Shown: in pieces, positions 9,352 through 21,810 of the stretch | Layout: the number at the start of each line of letters is the position of its first letter | Numbering within the stretch: position 1 is the first letter of the stretch | The notes under the pieces: generated by a model | Told to the model about the DNA's origin: nothing | The model's input: the letters and a program-made list of their open reading frames with translations, nothing else | Database searches by the model: none | Position numbers and translations under genes: made by a program | Source: Sporothrix humicola | Taxonomy: Eukaryota; Ascomycota; Sordariomycetes; Ophiostomatales; Ophiostomataceae | Assembly (NCBI GenBank): GCA_021396245.1 | Contig: WNYE01000147.1 | Coordinates: 1-50,258 of the forward strand | Length of the DNA stretch: 50,258 nt | Reading direction: 5' to 3'

Positions 9352-12300
9352 ATGGATTTTGTACGTTCGTCAAAACTATGCGCCAGTTAGAGAGTGGCTG
9401 CCACAGCAGCCAAGCATCGTCATCCCGTATCTTCTAACACCATCGCTTCCACAGTGGTCGCGACTCCTCAGTCATACGCCCTTGTCGACGGGGCCCTCGC
9501 GAAAAGACATCGCCAAAGACCCTCTTCGTCGGAGACATCGATTTGAAAAGGAATATGGCCAGCTGCTGGTGAGTCCACAATCTTTCTCCGTGCGATTGTT
9601 AGCACCCTTGCCACACGGCTTGCTTTCGGTTCAGGCCGCCTCACGTCGTTCTCGTCCGCTAACGGAAGCCTCTTCACCGTTTCGTTCTCCCCGCCTCGCT
9701 TTCCCTCTATGCAGCAAACATGGCGCAACTCATCCAATCTTGTCCACGATATTGGTGCCGCGGACACAATCGAGCTACGTATCCAAGAACTGACCGACAT
9801 CCTCATCGACGAATCCCGTCGACCGCTTCCACACACCTGCCTTGGCTTCGCTTCAGAAAAACAAATCTATGTGCCAATCGGCAAGATTGCTGCTACATCC
9901 TATAATCTCAATATTGTTAAAGAAGCCGTGTACTTCTTTGGCACATTGATCGAGAGCGAAGATGATGCCTTCGTGGAGGCGGAGATCTTCGCATCCAACC
10001 TCACCAACCTGTTCGTCCGCATCACCGGTGCCAACAGCATCCGCCTTGATGCTGAAACCGAGACCAAGGTCGTCGAGCTCGCATTCAACATCACAACCAA
10101 AATTAGGCTTCGCCCAGAAATCCTCCCTGCCTGGTTCAAAACACGCGATAACCAGCAGTCGGCATTACAACAGACGCTGGATGCAGCAGGCGATGACAAG
10201 GAAAAAGAATCCGAGGACCACGAGCGCTTTAAAGGGAAAACCCAGCGAAAGGACTTCCCCTTGTTTTACATTCTAATGGATTACATCCATGCAGAAGGTA
10301 AAATTGGCGACTTTGCCCGCACCGGTCTTTTATATATCATTGAGTCCGCATCCGCTGCATCTTCGGCATCTCTCGAGCAATGGATTGTAGAGAGCGACCT
10401 CAGCACGCTCATGGCCACTGGGCTGGGTGCCCTATACAGCCAACTTAGCCGCAAACTAGTCATCGACCATCCAACAAATAATCTACCTCCCGTCCTTGCT
10501 TTGTCCGATTATGAACACCCACGGCCTGCTTTTGAGGCAGTCAGCTCCTGTTCCTCGGATTTTCAGGTCCAACTGGATACTTTTCTATCCCACCTCCTCT
10601 TCTGGCAGGACGTGTTGAACCATTGTCGCTCTATTGAGGTCAGATCGACCCTACTTGAGCACTTCCAGGTCATCTTTCTCCAACAACTTCTGTGCGTCAT
10701 GCTTCTTCCGCGTCAATCAAGTGTTTTCGTAGCTAATGCGTCAGGAAAGATATCCCTCTCTTCTCGAATCATCCGACATTGACGGAGGATCGTCCGTGGC
10801 TGTCCTAACATATCTGCGGCGTATTATAGAGTCTGTTGATCACCCGGACATGATCAACCTGATTCTGCATTACCTCCTGGCCCTCCCCAATCCCACAGGC
10901 ATGGAGCCAGCCAGCAGCAAGACTGCTGTCAGCGCTGCTCGCAAGCGCAAATCCATGGATCTAGCAACGATGATGGCAGAACGGGTCGAGGTCGCTGCTA
11001 CGCCGGTCTTGTTCAACCTAGTTGATTTGATATTGGCCTGCTTAAAGTCACACAGCCATCAAACCATATGTGTCACACTCCAGCTTGTGTCAACTATTCT
11101 CCGCCGTCATCACCGCTATGCTGTGATGACTCTGATCCGCACCGGACCCGTTTCTGGCAATTTTTCGCGCCGTACGATCGGTGCCCATCAGCAGGATGTA
11201 GAGTTTTTCATGTCTTTGGCGGGCGTTGTCGGAGGGCAGGACAATTTCGACGAGGTATATGATGGAATTTTGCGAGATATGGTTGTGCGCCTAGAGAGTC
11301 ATCCCTGTTCTCTCAAGATCGTGGCCCCAAAAGTGTCAACAAACAATCATGATCTTCCATCTATTCCAGACAGCCTGCCAGGCGCACCTCGTGATGTTGT
11401 AAGCCACTCAATCCGCCCTGACGACCCCCTCCTCGCTACCATTCTCGATCGATTGGAAACCTTCTTCGTCAATCCCGTTGACGCAAATCTCTCTGCGACA
11501 GATGCCATTCTTGACCTATGCACGTGTGGATTTGTCTCGCTGGAGGGTTGGGTTGTCCGACATCCCGACAACTACGTCATTTTTGAAGCATCCGGTCTGC
11601 CGTCGGCGACAGGGAGCAACTCTGGACCTGAGGGCGATGGCTGTATAAATGAAACGGCTCAGGCGGCGGCCTTCATGGGAAAATGTCAAGAACGACCAAA
11701 ATGGAACAGCTTACCACGTCTGCTGACAGTTCTTCAGACCCTGATTGAACAAGTGCGTGTGTATCGCCAGACCATACCTCGTTTTGATGATCTCCTACAG
11801 CAACGCCGTGAAGCCTTCCAGACCGCAGATTCCAAACCCCCAGTGCCCCTGCCCCGGAATAGGACCATGTTCAGCAACAGTTCAAACGGTGTGGGCCCGG
11901 ACAACATAAACACGGACGATACAAAGAGTGATTCGTTTACTCGCCCTTCAGTCTTTGAAAATTTCGCCCAAAGGTTGTTATCTGAGTTGGGTACGCCCAG
12001 CCGTTCTGGCAGTCCTAGGGGGGGAAAGGACTCCAGCCGGGGTGGTTTTACCACGCCCGCACACGGAAATAACGATAATGTTGACGGTGGTAATTTTGTC
12101 GACAACGGACATGGTAGCCGCACAGTCACTGTGTCCGGTGGCTATGGCATATCTACTCCTATATCAACGAAAGCCATTCCCGTTGTCCCGGGGGGATTTG
12201 CGCTTGCCACTGATATTAGCACACTGCCCAAGAGCAGCCATGAAGCATACTCCGTACACTCATCTTCGCCGGGCAGCCAGCGTGGGGTTGCGGTGTCTTG

Positions 12301-12700
12301 GGACGGACAGGGTGAGCGAGATGGACTAGTAGCAAGTCAAATGGCTGCTTTCCAGGCTGTTGATAGGAAAATATTGGCACGCCAAGTTGGCATGCCCGAG
12401 GCACGAGTAGACTCATTGCCAATTTCCACTGATTTTGCAGCGAGAACAGTACCATCGAAGATGGCTACTATTGACGCTAGGTTTCAATCCGATGGACAAG
12501 AGGAGAAAACTTGCTTTACCAGTGCAGGCCCCAGCAGCGTGCCAGCATTCGATGACGGGGACCCTGCGTCTTCAGAGGGTAAAACAGTGACAGTTTCACA
12601 CATCTTAACGAACGTGGTCATCCTGCAATCATTTTTATTCGAGATTGCCGCGATGCTGCAGGCAAGGGCCAGTCTTTTCGACGAGGTGCGTTTCGTGTAA
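9352..12700 (+). CDS. fhipA: FHIP/RAI16-like subunit of the FTS-Hook-FHIP dynein adaptor complex, four exons
   Basis: Homolog of FHIP (RAI16-like family), which with Hook and FTS links early endosomes to cytoplasmic dynein for movement along microtubules in Aspergillus. Rebuilt exons: 9352-9360, 9455-9568, 9715-10691 and 10750-12700, giving 1016 residues with every phase consistent. The first exon is only ATG GAT TTT, followed by donor GTACGT; introns have branch sites CTAAC (about 9434 and 9660) and CTAAT (about 10732). The spliced start reads MDF-WSRLLSHTPL, and the junctions LL-QTWRNSSNL and FLQQLL-YPSLLESSD match the family. The N-terminal two-thirds are helical; residues about 660-900 are Ser/Gly-rich and disordered; the C-terminus HILTNVVILQSFLFEIAAML is typical. 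A TACTCCGTA word sits in the coding sequence at 12248. Confidence 0.88.
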
Positions 12701-14240
12701 TTTTTTTACTGCCGCTCACCACACGTCTTTCCTGTAGCCATGCCCATGATTATGCCGGATTTATGTAGTTATAGGAAGACACCGTTTCGATTCTATTGCA
12801 GCTGTTGTATTTTGGCGTGGTATGTAGTGTTTGCTCCTTGTTGCCCGGAAGAAATAAGGTGCCCGAGATACACATGTCCAAGTGCCTGCACGTCGGCACG
12901 TGTTTACAGGGCTGCATACTTATACAGATTTTCGACTTCGCGGTAAACAGGCCGAATCACGTCGACCATGGACTTGGACAAGTGAGTGACGCCCTTGTTG
13001 TCGGTTTACTGTAGTAGGGGTAAACTCAGCGAATGTTTATAAAATGTTCGTGTGTCTCAGACGGCCATGCCCCTTCAGACTTTTAGGTTATAGGTCGTAT
13101 ATAGGTTATATATAGATACACACCGGAGGAGCCTCGCCATACGACCTAGTCTAGGGCGGACATGGGGCGAAGACCACCACGGCAGGCAGGTGCCATGTCA
13201 ACAGCAGAGCACTACCATCTGCTTACGACCCTGTTAAGGGCCTCGCCAAGGTGTGTATTAATTATTGCGCTCGGCATATTAGTATTCACGGAACGTGCCG
13301 GTGCCCACACAAGCCCTGCTCTAGGCTGACAGCAACATGTGCTTCAATAGCGACCTCATGACACTGGAATACGACGAAAACAATGCAGAAGTCGGCTAAT
13401 TGTGAAGACATCGCTTACACAAGTCTAAGAAGCTAGGCGACGAGGTGAGCAAGAACCTCAGCCCAGCACCCAGCCAAATCCATTGCTGTTTCCAAACAAA
13501 TGCTTCTGAATGGCTACTCAGCCTCACGCAAACGTCTATATATACCACAACACATGCAAGCCGCGAGAGAAGTAAACACGATGTACCCAGCACTTAAACC
13601 AAAGTAAGTAACCACAATGGATAAAAAGGAGTGTTAAATACGAAAAGAAGGGGTAAACAACGCAGACTAAAACACCCAAAAAGGACCCTCCTAAGCGCTC
13701 GATAATATTACAAGCATGCCCATCTGCAAACAAGTTATCCAACCCTTAATACATCCCAATACAACCAGAAGACCCACCGGGGGGCCACAAGAGGTAGTTC
13801 AAGACAGCCTTTCACGTAGGCCCACCATGGCCACGATATGTCTTTTGTAACCCCATCACCCTACCCGGAGGAAGCAAGCACTATGCGCACCCAACAAGAC
13901 CGCCTTGGCAGGGAAGCGGCTATTGACATATCGATAGCCAAGTATGCCGCTTCTCTACATCGCAAAATAAAAAATAAAATAAAATAAAAAAGAAGCAGAA
14001 AACAATATCAAGAAGCTAAACCAAATACCGATCCGTAGAAAGCCGGGAGGGTGGTGAACCAAAAAACAAGAGGTGCCGTGGCGCCGTGGCAATGCCCCTA
14101 TCCGAGGGCGGCTGCTTCGACAACGCCGCAGAACGCTACTAAAAGCGATCTGGCAAAGGAGCACTTGGATAGCCATCAGCATGCCCCGAAAACACGCATT
14201 GAGTTGACCATAACCGCCAGCATGCGTCGACAAGTCAGTA
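12701..14240. other. Convergent intergenic region between FHIP and CCR4 genes
   Basis: About 1.5 kb between two converging 3' ends; open frames are short and unlike any family I know. It is AT-rich at 13965-14000 (a likely 3' UTR of CCR4 on the minus strand). Nothing else is recognised. Confidence 0.4.
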
Positions 14241-16412
14241 TCAGGACGTTGACGTGCCACTTTTCTTATCCTTGCGAGGTTTGATGACAAAGCTAGCCAT
14301 GATTTGAAGGTGGTCGGCGGGAAAGTGGTAACTGGGGAAACCAGGTACACGCTTTAGGTACTCTGCATCCGGTGGACCCAGAATATCCACGACCTCGAGA
14401 GAGTTGGTGGAGTACCAGATATAATCAATGACATTGGCAAACCCCGGTGTGTAGTTTGTAAACGGAAGCTCATCTGGCGTCCCGTTGAGATGCTGGTAGG
14501 AAGATTTGAGGCTGAAAGGGTGCTCGATACCGTCACGTGTGAAATTGCCGTACTGAAACTTTGCGATTTCTGGATGGTCCGGGGCTAGCCGGCCCGATCG
14601 AAGAAGCTCAGTAACGCCACTCTCCGCTGTCGAATTGTAATCACCACAAACAAAAAGCGGGATATCCGTGTTGCTGCGGTATTCTTGAGAGGGTGCACAT
14701 TCGGGGGGATTTGGATCTTTCTCGGCGCCCGGTATTTCGATCATTTTTTTGTCCTTCATAGCAGGCCAACGAGCGTATTTTTCGGCTTGCTTGGTGACAA
14801 AGTCCATGATCAACGCAGTCTGCACGATCTTGACATCGGCGAGTGTGCCCTCCCATGCAAGGTGAGCGTTGACCACAATGAGGCGTGCACCAGTCCTCCG
14901 GCTCTCGAAAAAACCAACAATGGCAATGTTGTCCTTGGGCATTACCCGGTTGAAAATATCGTGCTGGCTTTTCATGTCCGGGCGGTTGATTGCGAGTGCC
15001 TGGAAATCAATCAGCTGTTTGTCAAGGAGAACAAATTTGCTGCTTTTGTAAAAGATAGCACATCCATCAACAGACGCTGCATCCTTTTCCGACATGGTTC
15101 GTGCTTTTGATCTGGGAAAATGGATTGCCTTGTAATCGTCACGGGCAAGTTCCGGGCCGAAAGTTTCGCGCAGGGCATCCGTGGTGATCTCCTGGAGACT
15201 AAGAAAGTCGGCATCGCGGTGACGAATTTCCTCCAGAATTTTTGCTTTGCGATAATCCCACGCAAGTGCGCCCGATGGCGTATATCCGTACAGCTGTGAA
15301 GTGGCATAGCGCTCCCCCAGAATGTTCCACGAAAATACCTTGACGCGTTCCAAAGACGGGGAAACATCCTCTTGCACGACAACTAGTTTTCGATCGTTGG
15401 GCGGCAGGGGGACTGTGAGGTTAAGAATTAGCACACTGCTCAATCAAGGGATAAAACATTTCGTATGTTACTTGGGAAGAGTTAGGCGAATAGTATTATA
15501 CTTACTAGGCGGCTGTTCACGGAGGTAGGTAATCAAGGATTTGGTACCCCTTTCGACAATTTCCTTTTTCAGTTCTGGGTCTAGAGGGTTGCCTTCGATA
15601 CCAAGCATCTCGAGCATATGCAGGGATCCAATCTCGCAGGGAAGTGCACGGATGTTGTTATTGAACAACAGAAGCTGCTTGAGGAAGGTGCACATCCCAA
15701 GCTCTGGAGGCAGTTCGGAGATCTGATTGTGGGATGCCTCCAGGATTCGCAGCTGACGGAGGCCACCAATGGCAGCCGGAAGAACTGTCAGCTTGTTTGA
15801 ACTGATGTACAACTCCTGGAGAAATTCGTAGTGGAAAAGCTGAAGGGAAAGAGCTCGTAATCCCTGTCCGCTCAGGTCTAGGTTGTGCCAATCTTGCTGT
15901 CGGTTTGGTTTATCAACAGACCACGGCCTTCGAATGTCTTCGGAGTCCCCGTCGGCGAGCGTCGAATTGTTCATAACAGGAGACGGTCCACCTATGCCTT
16001 TATTCTCGCTTGCCTTCAGGCGTGCGTAGTAATTGGCTTGGTTTTGTTCAACCATTGCAATGTTGGCTGCTTCTGCCTCCTTGTGCTGACGTAGCTGGTC
16101 TGCCCAATGCTCGGCAATTGGCGGCTGTTGGGCGGCGCGGATGGACGAGCCGTGGCCATTTTGAAGGCCATTTGAGAAGGGGCTAGACGCGGGCATTACA
16201 CCACTTGAATAGGCAGAGTGGTGGGTCAGCCCTTGCGAGCTGGTACCATGGCTACCCTGGTCGGCAGACTGTATAACCTGGTGATGTTGGGGAAGAGCCT
16301 GGTGCTGGTGTCCACCAGGTTGCTGAAAGCTATAAAGCATGGGCATGCCACGACCAGCCGGGTTGCCATTGATTCGGGAAGCATGGCCCTGTTGGTGGCC
16401 TTGATTGTACAT
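14241..16412 (-). CDS. CCR4: CCR4, catalytic subunit of the CCR4-NOT deadenylase
   Basis: Shortens mRNA poly(A) tails as part of CCR4-NOT in the cytoplasm. Exons: 16412-15506 and 15412-14241 (donor GTAAGT at 15505-15500; acceptor CACAG), 692 residues from the first in-frame ATG. Order: Gln/His-rich N-terminus; leucine-rich repeats at about 170-290 (LDLSGQGLRALSLQLF, LYISSNKLTVLPAAIG, LEASHNQISELPPELG); then an exonuclease-endonuclease-phosphatase domain from about 325. Catalytic positions are present: Asn332 (FSWNIL), Glu377 (SLQEI), His485 (VNAHLAW), Asp560/Asn562 (CGDYNST) and Asp669-His670 (FPADHLQ). The usual Cys in WN-x-LC is Gly here (WNILGERYAT). The N-terminus is probably incomplete: a frame with ISPSKSPDS at about 16450-16490, like the family's N-terminal region, is out of frame with the ATG used. 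Confidence 0.88.
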
Positions 16413-19172
16413 CCCGAGAGGCAAAATTGAAGAAGGACACGCGAGACAGAGTCGGGTGATTTGGATGGCGATATTATCTCTTTTGGAAGTTGGCCGAAAG
16501 AATGATTTGGATGGCCGTTGGAGGGTTGCGGCAAGATATTGGTTGGGTTTTTGAAGTGACGGGGTGCGTAAATTTGAGTTCCAGCCTACTGTAGTTACCG
16601 AATACCATCAGCCATTCGAATGTCATGGATGGCAGGGATGTGTGCAGTGCTACAATGACTGTCAATGACAGTAACTGTTCCCCCAGAGGCCTAGAGAATG
16701 ATATGTAGAAGATCGTTTGCAATAGCCAGTTTGGTCGCCGGTGTATTTGACGTATGCCGTAGGGCCAGATAAGTTGAACAAGGCGGTAGGGATTGGTGCA
16801 TTGGGTTGTTGTGCCCGTTCCGCTCGCATCGAGGTATTTCGCTAAGAGGGGAAGTAAGACGAGAAGTTAGATAATTTCCACAGAAATATCAGTCGGCCAT
16901 CGGCAAATAGCCAGCCAGAGGGGCTGTGCGATTGTATTGCAGGTGGCGAGTCGAGAGTATTGATATGGACGGTGAGGTGTTGGATAGAACGAATCAATGC
17001 TGCTGTAGCATATTGTAAATGAATCTCTTGAGCCCTAGATAAGGCCAATGAAAAATAAGCCGTTGGGAAATGTACGGGTCGTGGAACTGAAAAGGGTGGA
17101 GGATACGGCGTCTGTGTCGTTTGTGTGGCAAGCTCTCTTGCTTGTCTTTGGGCCGGCAAGCTTGTGGTGATTATTTTCGTTGCCTGGTAAAGATGTCGGC
17201 GTCTATGATGCAAAATAAAACAGGGTCAGTGTGTGAGCACGTTGAATTGATGGATAAGAAAACGTAACAGTAACAGCGTGCGGGTTGTACGAAATAGTAT
17301 GGAGTATGTCCAAGATAGACCAAGGGATAAAGCACATGAGGGGGATGCAAGAAGAAGATTTCTGAAAAGGAGGCTGGTAGGCAGAGGTCTGTCTTGACAG
17401 CAATGGGGGGCTGGAGTGAGGGGAACGAACCAGTGGAGTTGTGTTCGCAGGGATCGCTGCCAAAGTGAATAATGGTCAATAGATGTTGATGTCAAATGAT
17501 GCTGGTTGTGATGGTGATGGCAACATAGTATACAACTTCCGTCGAGTTTTGCGACAGCTTGTTGTGGTGGATGCTGAGAAAGCGGCATGACGAGGTCACG
17601 GGGTCTACGATTGATTACATAATGTATATGTTTTTGTCACGTGATGTTACTCGCATGCTGACCAAGACGACTAGAATGAGGCTGCCAGATCTCTAATCTC
17701 TCTGATATACTCTGTATTGGTAATGTGTCTTTTCCTTTCAGTCTCTTCCTCTTCTTTGCTCTCATTACTTTCCTTTCGTTTTTTTGTTTCTTCAAGTGAC
17801 TGAATCCCAGTGAGGGTGGAGGAAACAAATAGTAGATGTTACGAACACCTCTGTTTGGAAAGATCTATCGACGTTCCTAAAATCCGCTCAGTGTATTGCC
17901 AAAATTTCACCGTCATCCAATGTAGGTTAAAAACTAGGTTTGGCAAAAAGTTGAGAAGCAATACCAACTCGCCTTAGTGACATATTATCCATCGATTCAA
18001 GGGTGATACAAAAGGGGTGTCAGTCAAATGGTACGGGGAACTCGCCAAGCCAACATCAACATACCACACTGTACGACGTAGTCCTCCCATTTTTATAGCG
18101 GGTAGAGACTGGGGGGGTAATAGCAAGATATCTTTCTAAAGGTATTTCAGGCTGCTGGCTACTGCTAATTCAGCCGACCTGGCAGCCGGGCTGCATTGTC
18201 AGGCGAGGGCTTGATATACAAGCACGACGTAGGATACAGACTCCCATGGCTACAATTTTGACTTGATGACGGGTCAGAGCACCAACTGTATGATCCAGTT
18301 TATACTCGGAAGATATCTTAACACTACCAACAAACATGACGGAGAACAAAGCCGCCAACCCGGCGAGTACTCGCCATGCTGCATGGGCGGGGAAGCCTGC
18401 TTTTGACATCGTCTTTGGGAATACTCCGTACTCACTGTCAAAATAGCCCCTACGAGGATAATAACCACGCACAGCAAAGAAACAAAAAAACCAGATGAAA
18501 GGGGGTGTAGAACAAACAACGGATAAATACTGAAGTTGGTTGGTTGGCGACAGGGGTTCGCATTATCACCACAATCATACTCTTCGGCTTCTCCCTTCCC
18601 CTTCCTACCATCTACAAATACTCTCAAGCATCCCACCCATCCGCTTCCCCTTCCTACGACGATACCAGACCCCCTCGGCTCCTGTTACCATTACCTATGT
18701 GGCTTCCCTCTTAAAATCAGTTCTTTCCACCACCTTTTTTTTTACAAATACCTTACTACGCCTTTCCTTCCAGACTACATCGTATTTTATTTGTTCTTAT
18801 TCCAGATATCCGTACTGCTATTCACAACCATTATCTAACAGACCGATTGTCGCATTACTGCGGCTGTCGTCGTTTCAACTCCAATCCCTCCTTTCCTCTC
18901 GTGAGACGCACTGGGCCGCTTAGAAGGCGACTTAAGCCTGTTATGCACAAAGCCCATTGCGGTCTGTTTCCAGAGCGGCATAACAGGGCAAGGGTTCTGG
19001 ACATTCTGTGATAAGTGTAGTTAGTACTAAGTGTTTGCTAGAGAATTTTACCCCTCCTCCTCGCCCTCCTCTTTCAACGAGGCTGTTGCTAATTGGAGTT
19101 GAAACCCTCCACATATTCTAGGGCCCCATACCGTGTCAAATAGCTAAATAGGGGCTCGAATTTCGGCAAACG
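16413..19172. promoter_or_regulatory. Long divergent region between CCR4 and methyltransferase genes
   Basis: About 2.7 kb. 16413-16560 may contain missing CCR4 N-terminal coding sequence. 16560-17600 is probably CCR4 promoter and leader. 18570-18920 is strongly pyrimidine-rich on the plus strand, typical of a fungal leader, ahead of the methyltransferase. Two minus-strand frames of 100 and 120 codons overlap at 18170-18636, each with one hydrophobic stretch; I do not accept either. Words: TACGACGTA at 18072 and TACTCCGTA at 18422. Confidence 0.4.
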
Positions 19173-21554
19173 ATGGAGTATCTTGGATATGTTGCCGCCA
19201 ACAATCCCCCACCCAACTTCTACTTGCGCAGGCCGCCTCAGCCGCCGCAAAGATCGAATTCGACGGGCGCGGTATCTGCCAACACAAAACTTCTGTCTAG
19301 AGCTCGACAGAGAACCAACTCCAGTGATAGCTCGGGGAACCTCTCTTCACACGAAACGGGCCAATCTTCTCCCTCTGGAGTTGGCCTTTCTCGCTCAAAC
19401 GAATCTCGAAGACTGCCGCCCCTCGCGGGTTTTCGGGGGAGCCAGCCGCAGAATCGCCACGAACAGAAGCAGGACTTCGTATCTCTCCAGTCCGCTCCCA
19501 CCGGCAATCACAACATAGACTTACCATCAACACCTTTACCTCCGTCTCCGCATTCGCTCTCAGTAATAGTCGGAGGGTCTGACGGCGTGCGCCTTGTGAC
19601 GACGACAACAACAACAGCAGCAGCAGCACTCAAATCTTCCCCGGCCGTGCTTTCCTGCCCTCCAACGACCACTGAGGGTGGCTCACTCGCAAAGCAAGAC
19701 CAGCCCAGTTCGGTGGTCTCCCCGAAAAGGAAAATACGGAAACACCAAACGCTCTTCCATGGCGAGCTAACGATCGAAGCGAACAATCATCGGCACGAAT
19801 CACGAAAACCAAACCAATCACGAGGCCAGGAAGAGGACCAGAACCAGGGCCGGGATCAAGACCAACAGCGAGAGCCGAACCAAAGCCAAACACAGTCCCA
19901 AGAACGCAAACAGGGAGTGGAACAAGAACCTATCTTGGGCCAAAGCCGAGATCCGGGCTGGAACAAAATTCAAGAACAGGGCTCGGGTCAAGACACAGAT
20001 CAAAGAACCAAATCTGGGTGGCTCAAGCAGCGCGAAAGAGAAACCTCACTCTCCTACAAAAACCTGAGCCGACACGATCGTACCAGTCTAGCAGACAATA
20101 ATACAGTACAGGTACAGAGGCACCAGCGGCAACGGCAGCGCGGTCGAAAGCATCAGCAACAACAGCATATCAGCTATGCATCCATTGTACCTGCCCCAAC
20201 TATCATTTTCACAAATAACGCTACGCAACCTTCTGTACAAAACGAGACCGTGCCAGGTGCATCTAGCTCCGCGAGCCTGAGAACAGGGACAATGTTATCC
20301 AGTGAACCGCCCTCTAGCGCTGATGGCGGCGGTTCGTCGTCACAGTCTCTACTCTCGACAGGCCACAGCCATGGAAAACCCTTTGTCACACGCAACGGCC
20401 GTACTTATCTTGCTGACTCGTCATTGCCCTACCCTCTCCCCGTCGACCTTGCAGAGCTTCACCGTCAGTCACTACGCTCGCTCCTTTTGTTCCAACTGTT
20501 TGGTGGTCCCGTCTGCTCTTCTTCTTTTGCGAATAAGCCTCCCACTCGTGTCTTGGAAGTTGGGTGTGGCTCTGCATTTTGGAGCATAATGTGCAATCAA
20601 TACTACACACGTCAAGGCCATCGGGGCATCTCATTCTCTGGTATTGACATTGCGCCAATCGGCCTGGGTGCTAAGGCCTCTTGTGAGGTGGACCAGCTAG
20701 GCCGCGCTGGACTAGGGACTGACAATGAACACATGAACTGGCGCTTTGTCCAGCACGACATTCGACGACTGCCATGGCCCTTCGAAGCTGAGGAGTTTGA
20801 TCTAGTAATGATCAAAGACGTGTCTCTGGCGATGCGCTCTGACACATATCAACTTGTGTTTGACGAGTGCATTCGCCTTCTCCAGCCGGGCGGGACAGTG
20901 GAAGTATGGGACTCCGACCATGCCATTCGCTTATTGCGCCCCCATCTGCCCTCTGCACCGGCAACGCTTTCTGCCGATGAGGAAGATGACTACGACAGCG
21001 CGGTGAGTGCCGGCGCATATATCCTCACGCCAAATACACCATTATCTGCTCCGCTTAATAGCTACATTGTGGAGTATAACACGTGGCTTGTGAAAGCCCT
21101 CGAGTCACGCTCCCTTCCGTTTGCACAGTGTGCCCTCGCAGGCGCCCTCTTTCTTCAAGAAGCAGAATCACTTGCAAATGTCTCGTCTCGTCGTCTAGCC
21201 GTACCATTGTCGGAGATGCGCTGGGAGCGGGAAGGCGTTGGTGGCGTGGTGACCAAAGACGGCAAGACATATGTCGAAACGAAGAACACACCAAAAACAA
21301 GAGGGCAAAGCCGAGACATAGAGCAGGGAAGGAAGATAATTACACCTGCGCAAGCAGCACTACGACGCACCGCGCTTCTGACAGTCGTGCAGTTGATTCA
21401 AAGTCTGGAGCCAATTCTCCGCGAGGCGAGCGGAAAAAGCCAGGATGAATGGGATGGCTGGTCTGGCAAAATGATGAATGATTTGATGAAAGAGAACGGG
21501 ACGTTCTGGGGCGAATGTCTTGAGGTTGGGGCATGGTGGGCACAAAAACGGTGA
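19173..21554 (+). CDS. Class I SAM-dependent methyltransferase with long disordered N-terminus
   Basis: A 793-residue single-exon protein. Residues about 430-640 form a Rossmann-type methyltransferase: motif I is RVLEVGCGSAFWSI (about 460-472), followed by FSGIDIAP (motif II acid), WRFVQHDIRRLPWPF (motif III region), FDLVMIKDVSL (motif IV) and IRLLQPGGTVEVWDSD (motif V/post-motif). The first 400 residues are low complexity: Ser/Pro-rich, a poly-Thr/Ala run near 145-155, then a Gln/Asn/Asp-rich stretch at about 214-280 and another Gln/Arg-rich stretch near 315-330, suggesting disorder or a regulatory or phase-separating region. This architecture recurs in fungal uncharacterised methyltransferases. 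Substrate unknown. The ATG sits after a pyrimidine-rich leader. Confidence 0.8.
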   Translation: MEYLGYVAANNPPPNFYLRRPPQPPQRSNSTGAVSANTKLLSRARQRTNSSDSSGNLSSHETGQSSPSGVGLSRSNESRRLPPLAGFRGSQPQNRHEQKQDFVSLQSAPTGNHNIDLPSTPLPPSPHSLSVIVGGSDGVRLVTTTTTTAAAALKSSPAVLSCPPTTTEGGSLAKQDQPSSVVSPKRKIRKHQTLFHGELTIEANNHRHESRKPNQSRGQEEDQNQGRDQDQQREPNQSQTQSQERKQGVEQEPILGQSRDPGWNKIQEQGSGQDTDQRTKSGWLKQRERETSLSYKNLSRHDRTSLADNNTVQVQRHQRQRQRGRKHQQQQHISYASIVPAPTIIFTNNATQPSVQNETVPGASSSASLRTGTMLSSEPPSSADGGGSSSQSLLSTGHSHGKPFVTRNGRTYLADSSLPYPLPVDLAELHRQSLRSLLLFQLFGGPVCSSSFANKPPTRVLEVGCGSAFWSIMCNQYYTRQGHRGISFSGIDIAPIGLGAKASCEVDQLGRAGLGTDNEHMNWRFVQHDIRRLPWPFEAEEFDLVMIKDVSLAMRSDTYQLVFDECIRLLQPGGTVEVWDSDHAIRLLRPHLPSAPATLSADEEDDYDSAVSAGAYILTPNTPLSAPLNSYIVEYNTWLVKALESRSLPFAQCALAGALFLQEAESLANVSSRRLAVPLSEMRWEREGVGGVVTKDGKTYVETKNTPKTRGQSRDIEQGRKIITPAQAALRRTALLTVVQLIQSLEPILREASGKSQDEWDGWSGKMMNDLMKENGTFWGECLEVGAWWAQKR

Positions 21555-21810
21555 AGTATATTGATTGGTTGTTGAGCACGTGAAGGGGGTGGGATACGAG
21601 GCAAAGTAACATGCCCTTTTACAAAGTATACCATGCTCTCCGTCCCATGTTGCGACCAAACTGTTACAGCTGTGTAACGATCGCGATCGGTTTACTACTC
21701 ATACAACCATCTGATGGTCTGTGCCTTGTACGTCGTATATCAAAACCTTGTTTAGCAACATTCATGGTATAGTTCTGCTATGATGTCGGGCTCATGTGGC
21801 GCCTTGTCGC

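Noticed and set aside
10692..10749. FHIP as two separate genes in different frames
   Set aside because: A 58-nt intron with CTAAT branch site restores the frame and the family sequence across the junction.
18170..18636. Small membrane protein on the minus strand
   Set aside because: Two overlapping frames each contain one hydrophobic stretch, but neither has conserved features or clear splice signals.
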